The notes under the pieces: generated by a model | Seen by the model: only the letters and a program-made list of their open reading frames with translations | Told to the model about the DNA's origin: nothing | Databases searched by the model: none | Source: Dactylosporangium roseum | GTDB taxonomy: Bacteria > Actinomycetota > Actinomycetes > Mycobacteriales > Micromonosporaceae | Reading direction: 5' to 3' | Assembly (NCBI RefSeq): GCF_025264685.1 | Contig: NZ_CP073721.1 | Span: 4,889,001 to 4,953,000 of the forward strand | DNA: 64,000 nucleotides | Made by a program: the position numbers and the translations under genes | Shown: one piece after another, positions 1 to 7,474 of the stretch | Layout of the letters: each line of letters begins with the position of its first letter | Position numbering within the stretch: the stretch's first letter is position 1

Positions 1-731
1 TGGACAACGAGCGCCCGGCGCACGACGTCCACGTCGACGCGTTCCACATCGACGCCGCGCCCGTCACCAACGCGCAGTACGCGGCCTTCGTCGACGACGG
101 CGGCTACGACGACGAGCGGTGGTGGACCGCGGAGGGCTGGCGGCACCGGCGGGAGGCCGGGCTCGTCGCCCCGCTGCACTGGAGCCGCGACCCGTCCGGC
201 TGGCTCGCCACCGAGTTCGGCCGCACCGCGCCGGTCGTGCCCGACGCCCCGGTCGTGCACGTGTCGTTCCACGAGGCGAAGGCGTATGCCACCTGGGCCG
301 GCCGGCGCCTGCCCACCGAGGCCGAGTGGGAGAAGGCCGCCCGGTTCGACCCGGCGAGCGGCCGCTCGCGCCGCTACCCGTGGGGCGACGAGGATCCCGG
401 GCCGGACCACGCCAACCTCGGGCAGCGCCACCTCTCCCCCGCACCGGTCGGCGCCTATCCGGCGGGCGCGTCGCCGCTCGGCGTGCACCAGCTCGTCGGC
501 GACGTCTGGGAGTGGGTCGACAGCGACTTCGCCGCCTACCCGGGGTTCACCGCGTTCCCGTACCGCGAATACTCCGAGGTGTTCTTCGGCCCCGACTACA
601 AGGTGCTGCGCGGCGGCTCGTTCGGCACCGATCCGGCGGCCTGCCGCGGCACGTTCCGCAACTGGGACTACCCGATCCGCCGGCAGATCTTCAGCGGCTT
701 CCGCACCGCACGGACGCCGGAGCCCGCCTAG
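1..731 (+). CDS. egtB: EgtB C-terminal part (hercynine sulfoxide synthase), 5'-truncated by window edge
   Basis: Last 242 residues of EgtB, the non-haem iron enzyme that joins a cysteine donor to hercynine in ergothioneine synthesis. The visible part is the formylglycine-generating-enzyme-like (FGE-sulfatase) domain: RLPTEAEWEKAAR, GDVWEWVDS, LRGGSFGTD and the closing GFRTAR are all recognisable. The N-terminal DinB-like half with the iron-binding histidines lies outside the window, so the reading frame is open at base 3. The stop codon shares one base with the start of egtC, which together with the following egtD makes the identity secure. The presence of EgtC implies the gamma-glutamylcysteine-dependent actinobacterial version of the pathway. 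Confidence 0.96.
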   Translation, partial: DNERPAHDVHVDAFHIDAAPVTNAQYAAFVDDGGYDDERWWTAEGWRHRREAGLVAPLHWSRDPSGWLATEFGRTAPVVPDAPVVHVSFHEAKAYATWAGRRLPTEAEWEKAARFDPASGRSRRYPWGDEDPGPDHANLGQRHLSPAPVGAYPAGASPLGVHQLVGDVWEWVDSDFAAYPGFTAFPYREYSEVFFGPDYKVLRGGSFGTDPAACRGTFRNWDYPIRRQIFSGFRTARTPEPA

Positions 732-1477
732 TGTGCCGGCACCTGGCCTACCTGGGACCGCCGATCCCGCTGTCCGGCCTGCTGTTCGATCCGCCGCACT
801 CGCTCGCCCGGCAGTCTTGGGCGCCGCGGGACATGCGGGGCGGCGGCACGATCAACGCCGACGGATTCGGGATCGGCTGGTTCCCGCCGGGTTCGGACGT
901 CCCGCTGCGATACCGGCGTGATCGTCCATTGTGGACCGACGCGGGCCTGCCGGCGTTGGCCGCGGCGGTGCCGTCCGGCGCCGTCCTCGCGGCGGTCCGG
1001 TCGGCGACCGTCGGCATGCCGGTCCTCGAGACGGCCGCGGCCCCCTTCGCCGAGGGGCCGTGGCTGTTCAGCCACAACGGCAAGGTGACCGGCTGGCCGG
1101 ACAGCGTCGCGGACCTCGCCGCCGCCCTGCCGGTCCGCGACCTGCTCACCCTGGACGCGCCGACGGACAGCGCCCTGCTCTGGGCGCTGGTCCGCCACCG
1201 GCTGCGCGCCGGCCTCGACCCGGCCGGAGCGCTGGCCGAGGTCGTCGCGCTCGTGTCCGCGGCGGCACCCGGCTCGCGGCTCAACCTGCTCCTGACCGAC
1301 GGGACGACGATCGCCGCCACGGCATGCGGTCACGCGCTGTCGGTGCTGGCCTCCCCCGGCAGCGTGCTCGTCGCGTCCGAGCCGCTGTCCCCGTCCGACG
1401 CCTGGCGACCCGTCCCCGACGGCTCCCTGCTCGTCGCCACCGTGTCGACCGTCTCCGTGAAAGGTGTTGCATCGTGA
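731..1477 (+). CDS. egtC: EgtC, gamma-glutamyl hercynylcysteine sulfoxide amidohydrolase
   Basis: Class II glutamine-amidotransferase-like (Ntn) hydrolase that removes the gamma-glutamyl group from the EgtB product. 248 residues, usual size. The GTG start is chosen because it places Cys at position 2 (MCRHLAYLG), the catalytic nucleophile exposed after methionine removal; the family motifs DGFGIGW and FSHNGKVTGW follow. The start overlaps the egtB stop by one base and its stop overlaps the egtD start (GTGA), so translation of egtBCD is probably coupled. Confidence 0.96.
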   Translation: MCRHLAYLGPPIPLSGLLFDPPHSLARQSWAPRDMRGGGTINADGFGIGWFPPGSDVPLRYRRDRPLWTDAGLPALAAAVPSGAVLAAVRSATVGMPVLETAAAPFAEGPWLFSHNGKVTGWPDSVADLAAALPVRDLLTLDAPTDSALLWALVRHRLRAGLDPAGALAEVVALVSAAAPGSRLNLLLTDGTTIAATACGHALSVLASPGSVLVASEPLSPSDAWRPVPDGSLLVATVSTVSVKGVAS

Positions 1478-2451
1478 CCCGTCCGGACACCGATCTCGAC
1501 GTGTACCTCCACGACGCCGACCGGATCGACGCCCTGCGCGCCGACGTCCGTGCCGGCCTGTCCGCGTCGCCGAAATGGCTGCCGCCGAAGTACTTCTACG
1601 ACGCCCGCGGCAGCGAGCTGTTCGAGGAGATCACCCGCCTGCCGGAGTATTACCCGACCCGCGCCGAGCGGGAGATCCTCACCGACCACGCGGCGGCCGT
1701 CGCCCGGGTCACCGGGGCGAAGACCCTGGTCGAGCTCGGCTCCGGCTCGTCGGAGAAGACCCGGCTGCTGCTCGACGCGCTGCGCGACCACGGCACCCTG
1801 GGCTCGTTCGTGCCGCTCGACGTCTCCGCCGCCGCGCTGCACGACGCGGTCGGCGCGCTGCGTGCCGACTATCCCGACCTGCACGTCCGGGGCGTGGTCG
1901 CCGACTTCGTCAACCATCTGGAGGTCCTGCCGGACACCGGCGGCCGGCTGGTGGCGTTCCTCGGCGGTACGATCGGCAACTTCACGCCCGCGGAACGGTC
2001 GCCGTTCCTCGCCAGCCTGCGGGCCCGGCTGTCGGTCGGCGAGTGGTTCCTGCTCGGCGCCGACCTGGTGAAGGACCCGGCGGTCCTGGTGCCCGCGTAC
2101 GACGACGCGCAGGGCGTGACCGCCGAGTTCAACCGCAACGTCCTGCGGGTGCTCAACCGCGAGCTGGACGCCGACTTCGATGTCGACGCGTTCGCCCACG
2201 TGGCGTTGTGGGACGCCCGGCGCGAGTGGATCGAGATGCGGCTGCGGTCGGAGCGCTCGATGGCCGTACACCTGCGGGCACTGGATCTCACGGTGACGTT
2301 TGCCGAGGGCGAGGAACTGCGCACGGAGGTGTCGGCGAAGTTCCGCCGGGACGGCCTGACGGCGGAGCTGGCGGCGGCCGGCTTCACGGTGCGCCACTGG
2401 TGGACGGACGCGGGTTCCCGTTTCGCGGTGGCACTCGCGACGGCGTCCTGA
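1474..2451 (+). CDS. egtD: EgtD, histidine N-alpha-methyltransferase
   Basis: SAM-dependent enzyme that trimethylates the alpha-amino group of histidine to hercynine, the first committed step of ergothioneine synthesis. 325 residues, typical for EgtD. Visible are KYFYDARGSELFE near residue 35-47, the SAM-binding LVELGSGSSEKT and the FLGGTIGNF motif of the DUF2260/EgtD family. GTG start inside the egtC stop (GTGA overlap). It is the last gene of the operon; a perfect hairpin begins at its stop codon. Confidence 0.97.
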   Translation: MTRPDTDLDVYLHDADRIDALRADVRAGLSASPKWLPPKYFYDARGSELFEEITRLPEYYPTRAEREILTDHAAAVARVTGAKTLVELGSGSSEKTRLLLDALRDHGTLGSFVPLDVSAAALHDAVGALRADYPDLHVRGVVADFVNHLEVLPDTGGRLVAFLGGTIGNFTPAERSPFLASLRARLSVGEWFLLGADLVKDPAVLVPAYDDAQGVTAEFNRNVLRVLNRELDADFDVDAFAHVALWDARREWIEMRLRSERSMAVHLRALDLTVTFAEGEELRTEVSAKFRRDGLTAELAAAGFTVRHWWTDAGSRFAVALATAS

Positions 2452-2498
2452 TCGCCCGGGGCCTGGCCGCCGTCGCCCCGGCCAGGCCCCGGGCGATC
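2450..2498 (+). terminator. 19-bp perfect hairpin ending the egt operon
   Basis: Arms 2450-2468 and 2480-2498 are perfect inverted repeats around an 11-base loop and start within the egtD stop codon. There is no long T-run, as is common for GC-rich actinobacterial terminators. Confidence 0.8.
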
Positions 2499-2621
2499 GT
2501 GTTGTGCCGGTCATCCTGCTCGGCTGACCCGGAGGTACGACAACATCGGAAACTCCGGTCGACGCCACACCGCGCCCGGGGTGGTGCGTGGCGGGAAGAT
2601 TCGTCGGGTACACAATGGTGC

Positions 2622-4976
2622 ATGACCGCCGCGCCCTCCATCGTCGCCGACCGCTACCGTCTTCTCCAACCGCTCGGCGTCGGCGGGATGGGCCGGGTGT
2701 GGCGGGCCCGGGACGAGACCCTGCACCGGGACGTCGCGGTCAAACAGATCGTCCTGCCGCCTGAGCTGCTCGACAGCGCCCGCGACGTCGCCATGGAGCG
2801 GACGTTGCGCGAGGCGCGGGCCGCGGCGCGGCTCAGTCACCCGAACGTGGTGCGGGTCTATGATGTGCTGGCGGCCGAGGGGCATCCGTGGCTCGTCATG
2901 GAATACGTGCCGTCCCGTTCCCTCGACCAGGTCATCCGCACCGACGGCCCGCTGGAGCCGAAGCGGGTGGCGGAGATCGGGCTCGCGGTCCTCGACGCGC
3001 TGCAGGCCGCTCACCGCGCCGGGGTCGACCACCGTGACATCAAGCCCGGAAACGTCCTTCTCGCTCAGGACGGACGTGTCGTACTGACCGACTTCGGCAT
3101 CGCCCGCGTCGAAGGAGAAGGTCACGTGACGCGGACCGGGCTCGTGCTCGGCTCGCCGGAGTACATCGCGCCGGAGCGGGCCCGCGAGGGCATCGCCGGC
3201 CCGGCGAGCGACCTGTGGTCGCTGGGCGCGACGCTGTATGCGGCGGTGGAGGGCCGTTCGCCGTTCGGCCGCGGCTCCGCGATGGAGACGCTGACCGCGC
3301 TGGCGTCCGAAGAGGCCGACCCGCCCCAGCGGGCCGGTTCGATGGAGCCGGTGCTGCGTGCGCTCCTGCGTAAGGACCCCCGCGCCCGGGCCGGGTTCGC
3401 CGAGGCGGCCGAGTTGCTGCGGGTCGCCGTCATCGAGCGGCCGGCCCGCCGGCGCCGTTCCTGGCTGAGCGGCTGGGGCCGGCCGGCGGCGCCCGCCACC
3501 CAGCCACGCCCGGCACGACCGGCGCGGGGCCTGCTCCCGGCCCCGGAAGGGTCGCCCGGCCGTGCGGTTCCCCCGGCGTCGCCGGTGCCGCCCCAGCGCA
3601 AGCCGCAGCAGAACCCGGACACGATCGTGGAGCCGGCGGTCCGGGGCATGGCGGCCGTGCCGGCACCCGCGCAGGCCCCATCGCCGGAAACACCCGCGCC
3701 GGAACCGGCGACCGCCCGGGTGCCGGAGGTGGCGCCGCAGGAGCCCGACCCGGCAGCGGTGGAAGGGCCGGAGGCCGCGCACGAACCCGAGCCGACCGTC
3801 ACGGATCCGGACACCCGCGAACCGGAAGCGGCCGCCCAGGGGCCGGTGGCCGAGCCCGAGGCGGCACCGGAAGAGCCGGAGACCGCGCACGAACCCGAGA
3901 CCACACACGAACCCGAGACCACACACGAACCCGAGACCACACACGAACCCGAGACCGCGCACGAACCGGAGGCCGCGCACGAGCCCGAGACCGCGCACGA
4001 ACCCTCCACCGCCACGGAGCCGGCGGCCGACGCCGCGCCCGGCACGACCGCCGAGGAGCCGGAGACCGACCCCGAGCCGGAGGCGGTAGCAGTTGCCGAG
4101 CCGGCGGCAGCGGCCGTCGCCGAGCCGGCGGCCACCGCCGAACCGCAGGCGGCCGAGGTCGCGGAGCCGGCGACCGTCGTGGCCGTGAAGGCGGAGCCGC
4201 CGGTGGTCGCCGTCCGGCCGGAGCGGGAACGGCGCGGCCACGGGCCTGCCGCCGCACCGCCCGCGGGGACGGGGAAACGGGGCCCGGCCGTGGTGCTCGC
4301 CGGCGTGGCGGCGCTCCTGGTCGTGTCGCTGATCGTGTGGCTGGCGGTCAGCTCCGGCGACGACGAGCCCGGTGGCGGGACCGCGGCGCCCGCCCGGTCT
4401 GCCGGCACCGCGCCGGCGACGGCCGGCGCGCCGAGCCCGACCGCGGATGGCACCAGCCCCGGCGGGCAAGGACCGAGCAGCGCCGCCGCCGAGCCGACGA
4501 GCGCCGCGCCCGGCAGCTCGGCGGCGCTACCGCCGCTGCCACCGGGCTGGATCGACTACCACGACGCCACGGGCTTCTCGGTGTACGTCCCCGCGAGCTG
4601 GCGGCAGTCGAAGGAGAAATCGATCATGTACTTCCGCGACGCGGGCAGCGGCAAGGTGCTGGGCATCGACCAGACCGACACGCCGAAGCCGGACCCGGTG
4701 GCGGACTGGCAGTCCCAGCGGGACTCCCGCGTCGGGAACGGCGACTTCAAGAACTACGTGGAGGTCCGCATCCAGCCGGTCGACTACTTCCAGAAGGCCG
4801 CCGACTGGGAGTTCACGTTCGACGGCAGCAGCGGGCGCCGGCACGTCAACAACCGGGGCGTGATCACGTCGCCGACCCAGGCGTACGGCATCTACTGGCA
4901 GACGAAGGACTCCGATTGGGAGGCTTCCCGGCCCGAACTACAGTTGATCTTCGACAGCTTCCGGCCGAAGCCGTAG
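2622..4976 (+). CDS. Membrane Ser/Thr protein kinase (PknB class) with repeat linker and extracellular domain
   Basis: 784 residues. Kinase domain about 1-270: glycine loop LGVGGMGRVWRA, ATP lysine K41 in VAVKQ, catalytic D139 in HRDIKPGN, D157 of DFG, and SPEYIAPE in the activation segment. Residues about 270-550 are a Pro/Glu/Ala-rich linker containing HEPET hexapeptide repeats. One transmembrane helix lies at about 554-577, followed by an S/T/P-rich stretch and a folded extracellular domain of about 145 residues (GWIDYHDATGFSVYVP to the end). There are no PASTA repeats, so muropeptide sensing by the usual route is not indicated. It stands alone between the egt hairpin and a phosphatase-like gene. 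The ligand and substrates are not deducible. Confidence 0.93.
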   Translation: MTAAPSIVADRYRLLQPLGVGGMGRVWRARDETLHRDVAVKQIVLPPELLDSARDVAMERTLREARAAARLSHPNVVRVYDVLAAEGHPWLVMEYVPSRSLDQVIRTDGPLEPKRVAEIGLAVLDALQAAHRAGVDHRDIKPGNVLLAQDGRVVLTDFGIARVEGEGHVTRTGLVLGSPEYIAPERAREGIAGPASDLWSLGATLYAAVEGRSPFGRGSAMETLTALASEEADPPQRAGSMEPVLRALLRKDPRARAGFAEAAELLRVAVIERPARRRRSWLSGWGRPAAPATQPRPARPARGLLPAPEGSPGRAVPPASPVPPQRKPQQNPDTIVEPAVRGMAAVPAPAQAPSPETPAPEPATARVPEVAPQEPDPAAVEGPEAAHEPEPTVTDPDTREPEAAAQGPVAEPEAAPEEPETAHEPETTHEPETTHEPETTHEPETAHEPEAAHEPETAHEPSTATEPAADAAPGTTAEEPETDPEPEAVAVAEPAAAAVAEPAATAEPQAAEVAEPATVVAVKAEPPVVAVRPERERRGHGPAAAPPAGTGKRGPAVVLAGVAALLVVSLIVWLAVSSGDDEPGGGTAAPARSAGTAPATAGAPSPTADGTSPGGQGPSSAAAEPTSAAPGSSAALPPLPPGWIDYHDATGFSVYVPASWRQSKEKSIMYFRDAGSGKVLGIDQTDTPKPDPVADWQSQRDSRVGNGDFKNYVEVRIQPVDYFQKAADWEFTFDGSSGRRHVNNRGVITSPTQAYGIYWQTKDSDWEASRPELQLIFDSFRPKP
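3873..4004 (+). repeat. 18-bp in-frame tandem repeat in the kinase linker
   Basis: About seven near-identical 18-bp units encode HEPET(A/T) or close variants in the juxtamembrane linker. The unit length keeps the frame, so copy number can change the cytoplasmic linker length without inactivating the kinase. Confidence 0.85.
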
Positions 4977-5100
4977 CCCGGCGCCGGATCGACCGGGGAC
5001 GGCTGGAGCCGGCAGGCTGCGTCGAGGTGACCGCGGCGCGGCCACTCCGCCGGACGGACCGAGGGACGCGCACCTGGACGCGACCACGTACGGTGGGCGG

Positions 5101-5532
5101 ATGATCGACGGATGGGCGCCTGACGGTGGCGGAGTGCTCTGCCTGCCGTCCGGGCGGCTGGTTCGCGGGCGGGGACTGCGCCGGCCGCTGCCGGCGGGAC
5201 CGGTGCCGACGTTCGGGCTGTACCTGCTCGGCAAGCCGCCGCCGGCGACGGAGTGGGCGGCGCGCTGGCTGCGGTGGCCCGACTTCCGGCTGCCGGCCGA
5301 CCGCGACGACGCCGCCGACGCGTTCCGCGACGTGCTGGCCCGGGCGGCCGGCGGGCGGGTCGAGGTGGCGTGCGGCGGCGGCCGCGGGCGCACCGGCACG
5401 GCGCTCGCCTGCATCGCCGTCCTCGACGGGGTGCCGGCGGCGGAGGCGGTCGCGTTCGTGCGGCGGCACTATTCGCCGCACGCGGTGGAGACGCCCTGGC
5501 AGAAGCGCTACGTGTCGCGGTTCCCCGGCTGA
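5101..5532 (+). CDS. Protein-tyrosine-phosphatase-like protein with CX5R loop
   Basis: 143 residues. The C-terminal half holds VACGGGRGRTGTA, a C91-x5-R97-T-G phosphate-binding loop of the Cys-based phosphatase superfamily followed by the expected helix. The residue before the catalytic cysteine is alanine instead of the usual histidine, and the chain is short for a PTP. A general-acid aspartate could be the one in PADRDDAADAF, but this is not certain. It lies 124 bases after the kinase gene on the same strand, so a kinase/phosphatase pairing is possible but only inferred. Confidence 0.7.
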   Translation: MIDGWAPDGGGVLCLPSGRLVRGRGLRRPLPAGPVPTFGLYLLGKPPPATEWAARWLRWPDFRLPADRDDAADAFRDVLARAAGGRVEVACGGGRGRTGTALACIAVLDGVPAAEAVAFVRRHYSPHAVETPWQKRYVSRFPG

Positions 5533-5641
5533 CCGGCGAGGTCCTTGAACGCGACCGCCGCACCGGCCGGCGGCGGGGTCGCGGCCGACAGCGCCCGTGC
5601 CGACAGGGACGCGACGAGACTCCGGTCCCGCCCGAGACTCG

Positions 5642-7147
5642 TCACGAACGCGATGCGCGCACGAGGCGCAGCACCGCCGGGCGGGGCAGGTCGAGCAGGC
5701 GCGCGTCGAGCCACGCCGGGCGGTCCAGAAGGCGGGCGGCCTCGGCGCGGGCCTCGTTCTTGGTGAGGGTCCCGCCGCTGCCCCGGATCAGCGACTCGCG
5801 CAACACGTTGCCGAGTTTGCCATGTGCGTGGGTCAGCAGCCAGGCCGCCGGGTCGCCGGCGCCGGCCGCGGCCGCCTCGACGATCGCGTGGTCCGGATCG
5901 GGGGTGCTGCGGCGATACCGCAGCGTGTACTTCGCCCCGGCCACCTCCCGCAGCGCCGCCTGGGACGCGGCGTCGGCGAGATCGGGGTGCCGGTTCGGTA
6001 CGAGCAGCGTCAGGCGTTCCGCGTTGACCGCGAGCAGCGCCCGCAGCAGCCACGGCCCCGGGTCGCCGGTGAGGTCGACGCCGGCCGCACCGGACCGCAC
6101 CGCGACCGGCCCGCCGCCGAACACGTCGGCGGGCGCCAGCGCGCCGGGCAGGTGCGCACCGCCCGGGCGGCCCTCCAGGGACTGCCCGCCGTGCGTGTAG
6201 ATGTTGATCGACGCCTTGGCCAGGCGGCGGTCCAGCGCCCGCCAGGTGTCCGGGGTCGGCCGGCACACGTAGAGGTCGCTGGCGCTGCCGACGGCCTGCG
6301 CGCCGTGGTACCGGTTGAAGGCCGGCAGGATCGCCTCGGTCACCAGGTCGAGGTCGAGCACGGCGCGCTGGACCTTCAGCCCGAGGGCCGGGGTCAGCGG
6401 GCTGAAGCCGTAGGCCATGACGAGCCGGCCGTTCGTGCGGTCGCCGAGTGCCTGCGCGCCCCGGCCGACGAACAGCCGGACCCCCTCCGGGGTGTAGGGC
6501 GGGTCGGTGAAGACCAGGTCGGCGGTGCCGGTCAGCGCGGGCGGCAGACCGAACCGCAGGTCGGCGTGCCAGCAGTCGACCTCCGGGTCCTGCGCGGCGA
6601 TGTAGTCGAGCAGCCGGTCGTCGACGTCGACGACGCTGACCCGCAGGCCGGGGTTGACCCGGCGCACGGCCAGCGAGGTGAGGTCGTGGTCGCCGACGCA
6701 GACGAGGTGGGCACCGGTCAGGTCGAAGGTCTCGTCGAGCCACACCGCGCGGCGGCCGGCGGTGCCGGCGGTCGCGGAGACGTGGTCGAGGGAGTGGTCC
6801 GCGGCCGGGGCCGCGGCGATGACCGCGGTCAGGTCGGGTGCGCGGCGCGGGCGGTGGAGGTCGTCGTAGCCGAAGCGTTCGCGGTACCGCGGGACAGCGG
6901 TCGGCCGCAGCAGCGGGCCGTCGAGGTCCGGCCCGGCGGCCCGCAGCAGCGCCTCGACGGTCCGGCGCGGCACGGCGTGCTCACGGACGAGGTCGTCGAG
7001 GCCGCCCGGCGGGCGCTCCCGATCGGTGAGCCGGGCGATCACCTGCCGGAGGCGGCGCGCGGCGATGCCGGCCTCGGCGACGAGCGCGGCGACGGTGTCG
7101 ATCGGCTCCTCCGTGATCACGTCGTCCCTGATCCCGTCGCCCGTCAC
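5642..7147 (-). CDS. BpsA-like branched-chain polyamine synthase (bis-aminopropyl spermidine synthase family)
   Basis: 501 residues from a GTG start (frame open further upstream; no clear ribosome site, so the start is uncertain). It resembles BpsA/DUF43 proteins, which transfer aminopropyl groups from decarboxylated SAM to spermidine N4. The N-terminal winged-helix-like part (about 1-130) precedes a Rossmann domain with CVGDHDLTS and FTDPPYTPEGV, which match the nucleotide-binding and catalytic motifs of BpsA. The C-terminal part is long and alanine-rich. The family was characterised in thermophiles; members in mesophilic actinobacteria have an unknown product. No SpeE or SAM decarboxylase gene is adjacent. 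Confidence 0.75.
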   Translation of the reverse strand: MTGDGIRDDVITEEPIDTVAALVAEAGIAARRLRQVIARLTDRERPPGGLDDLVREHAVPRRTVEALLRAAGPDLDGPLLRPTAVPRYRERFGYDDLHRPRRAPDLTAVIAAAPAADHSLDHVSATAGTAGRRAVWLDETFDLTGAHLVCVGDHDLTSLAVRRVNPGLRVSVVDVDDRLLDYIAAQDPEVDCWHADLRFGLPPALTGTADLVFTDPPYTPEGVRLFVGRGAQALGDRTNGRLVMAYGFSPLTPALGLKVQRAVLDLDLVTEAILPAFNRYHGAQAVGSASDLYVCRPTPDTWRALDRRLAKASINIYTHGGQSLEGRPGGAHLPGALAPADVFGGGPVAVRSGAAGVDLTGDPGPWLLRALLAVNAERLTLLVPNRHPDLADAASQAALREVAGAKYTLRYRRSTPDPDHAIVEAAAAGAGDPAAWLLTHAHGKLGNVLRESLIRGSGGTLTKNEARAEAARLLDRPAWLDARLLDLPRPAVLRLVRASRS

Positions 7148-7474
7148 TGCCGAAACACTACAGACACCCGTCAAAGTTGACGACCCGTAGTCGTGAGCGG
7201 GCCCATGTTGTACGGAGCGCAAGGTTTCCGGCGGGTTTCCCGGGCGGAAGTACAGGGTGGTGGCGAGGGTCGACAGAGGGCATCGACCCTTGTCCAAATA
7301 TTGATCGGTGTGTGATCGTCGGCGCATCGCTATGAGTCGATGCGGCTGGAAGCCCGGTGAACGGCGTGCTCACCACCCCTCCCCACCGCCCCGGCTCACG
7401 CGTGTCGTTGTTGATTCCGGCGCATCCGTCACATATCCCCCGGTCGATGCGCCGTTGCTGGAGAGAAGGCACCC
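7148..7474. promoter_or_regulatory. 327-bp divergent intergenic region
   Basis: Lies between the polyamine synthase and the metalloprotease and must hold both promoters. It is clearly richer in A/T around 7280-7330 than the flanking genes. I could not identify a convincing -35/-10 pair. A ribosome site (GGAGAGAAGG, about 7460) precedes the TTG start of the protease. Confidence 0.5.

Noticed and set aside
3873..4004. CRISPR-like repeat in the kinase gene
   Set aside because: Units are contiguous without spacers and encode an in-frame peptide repeat.
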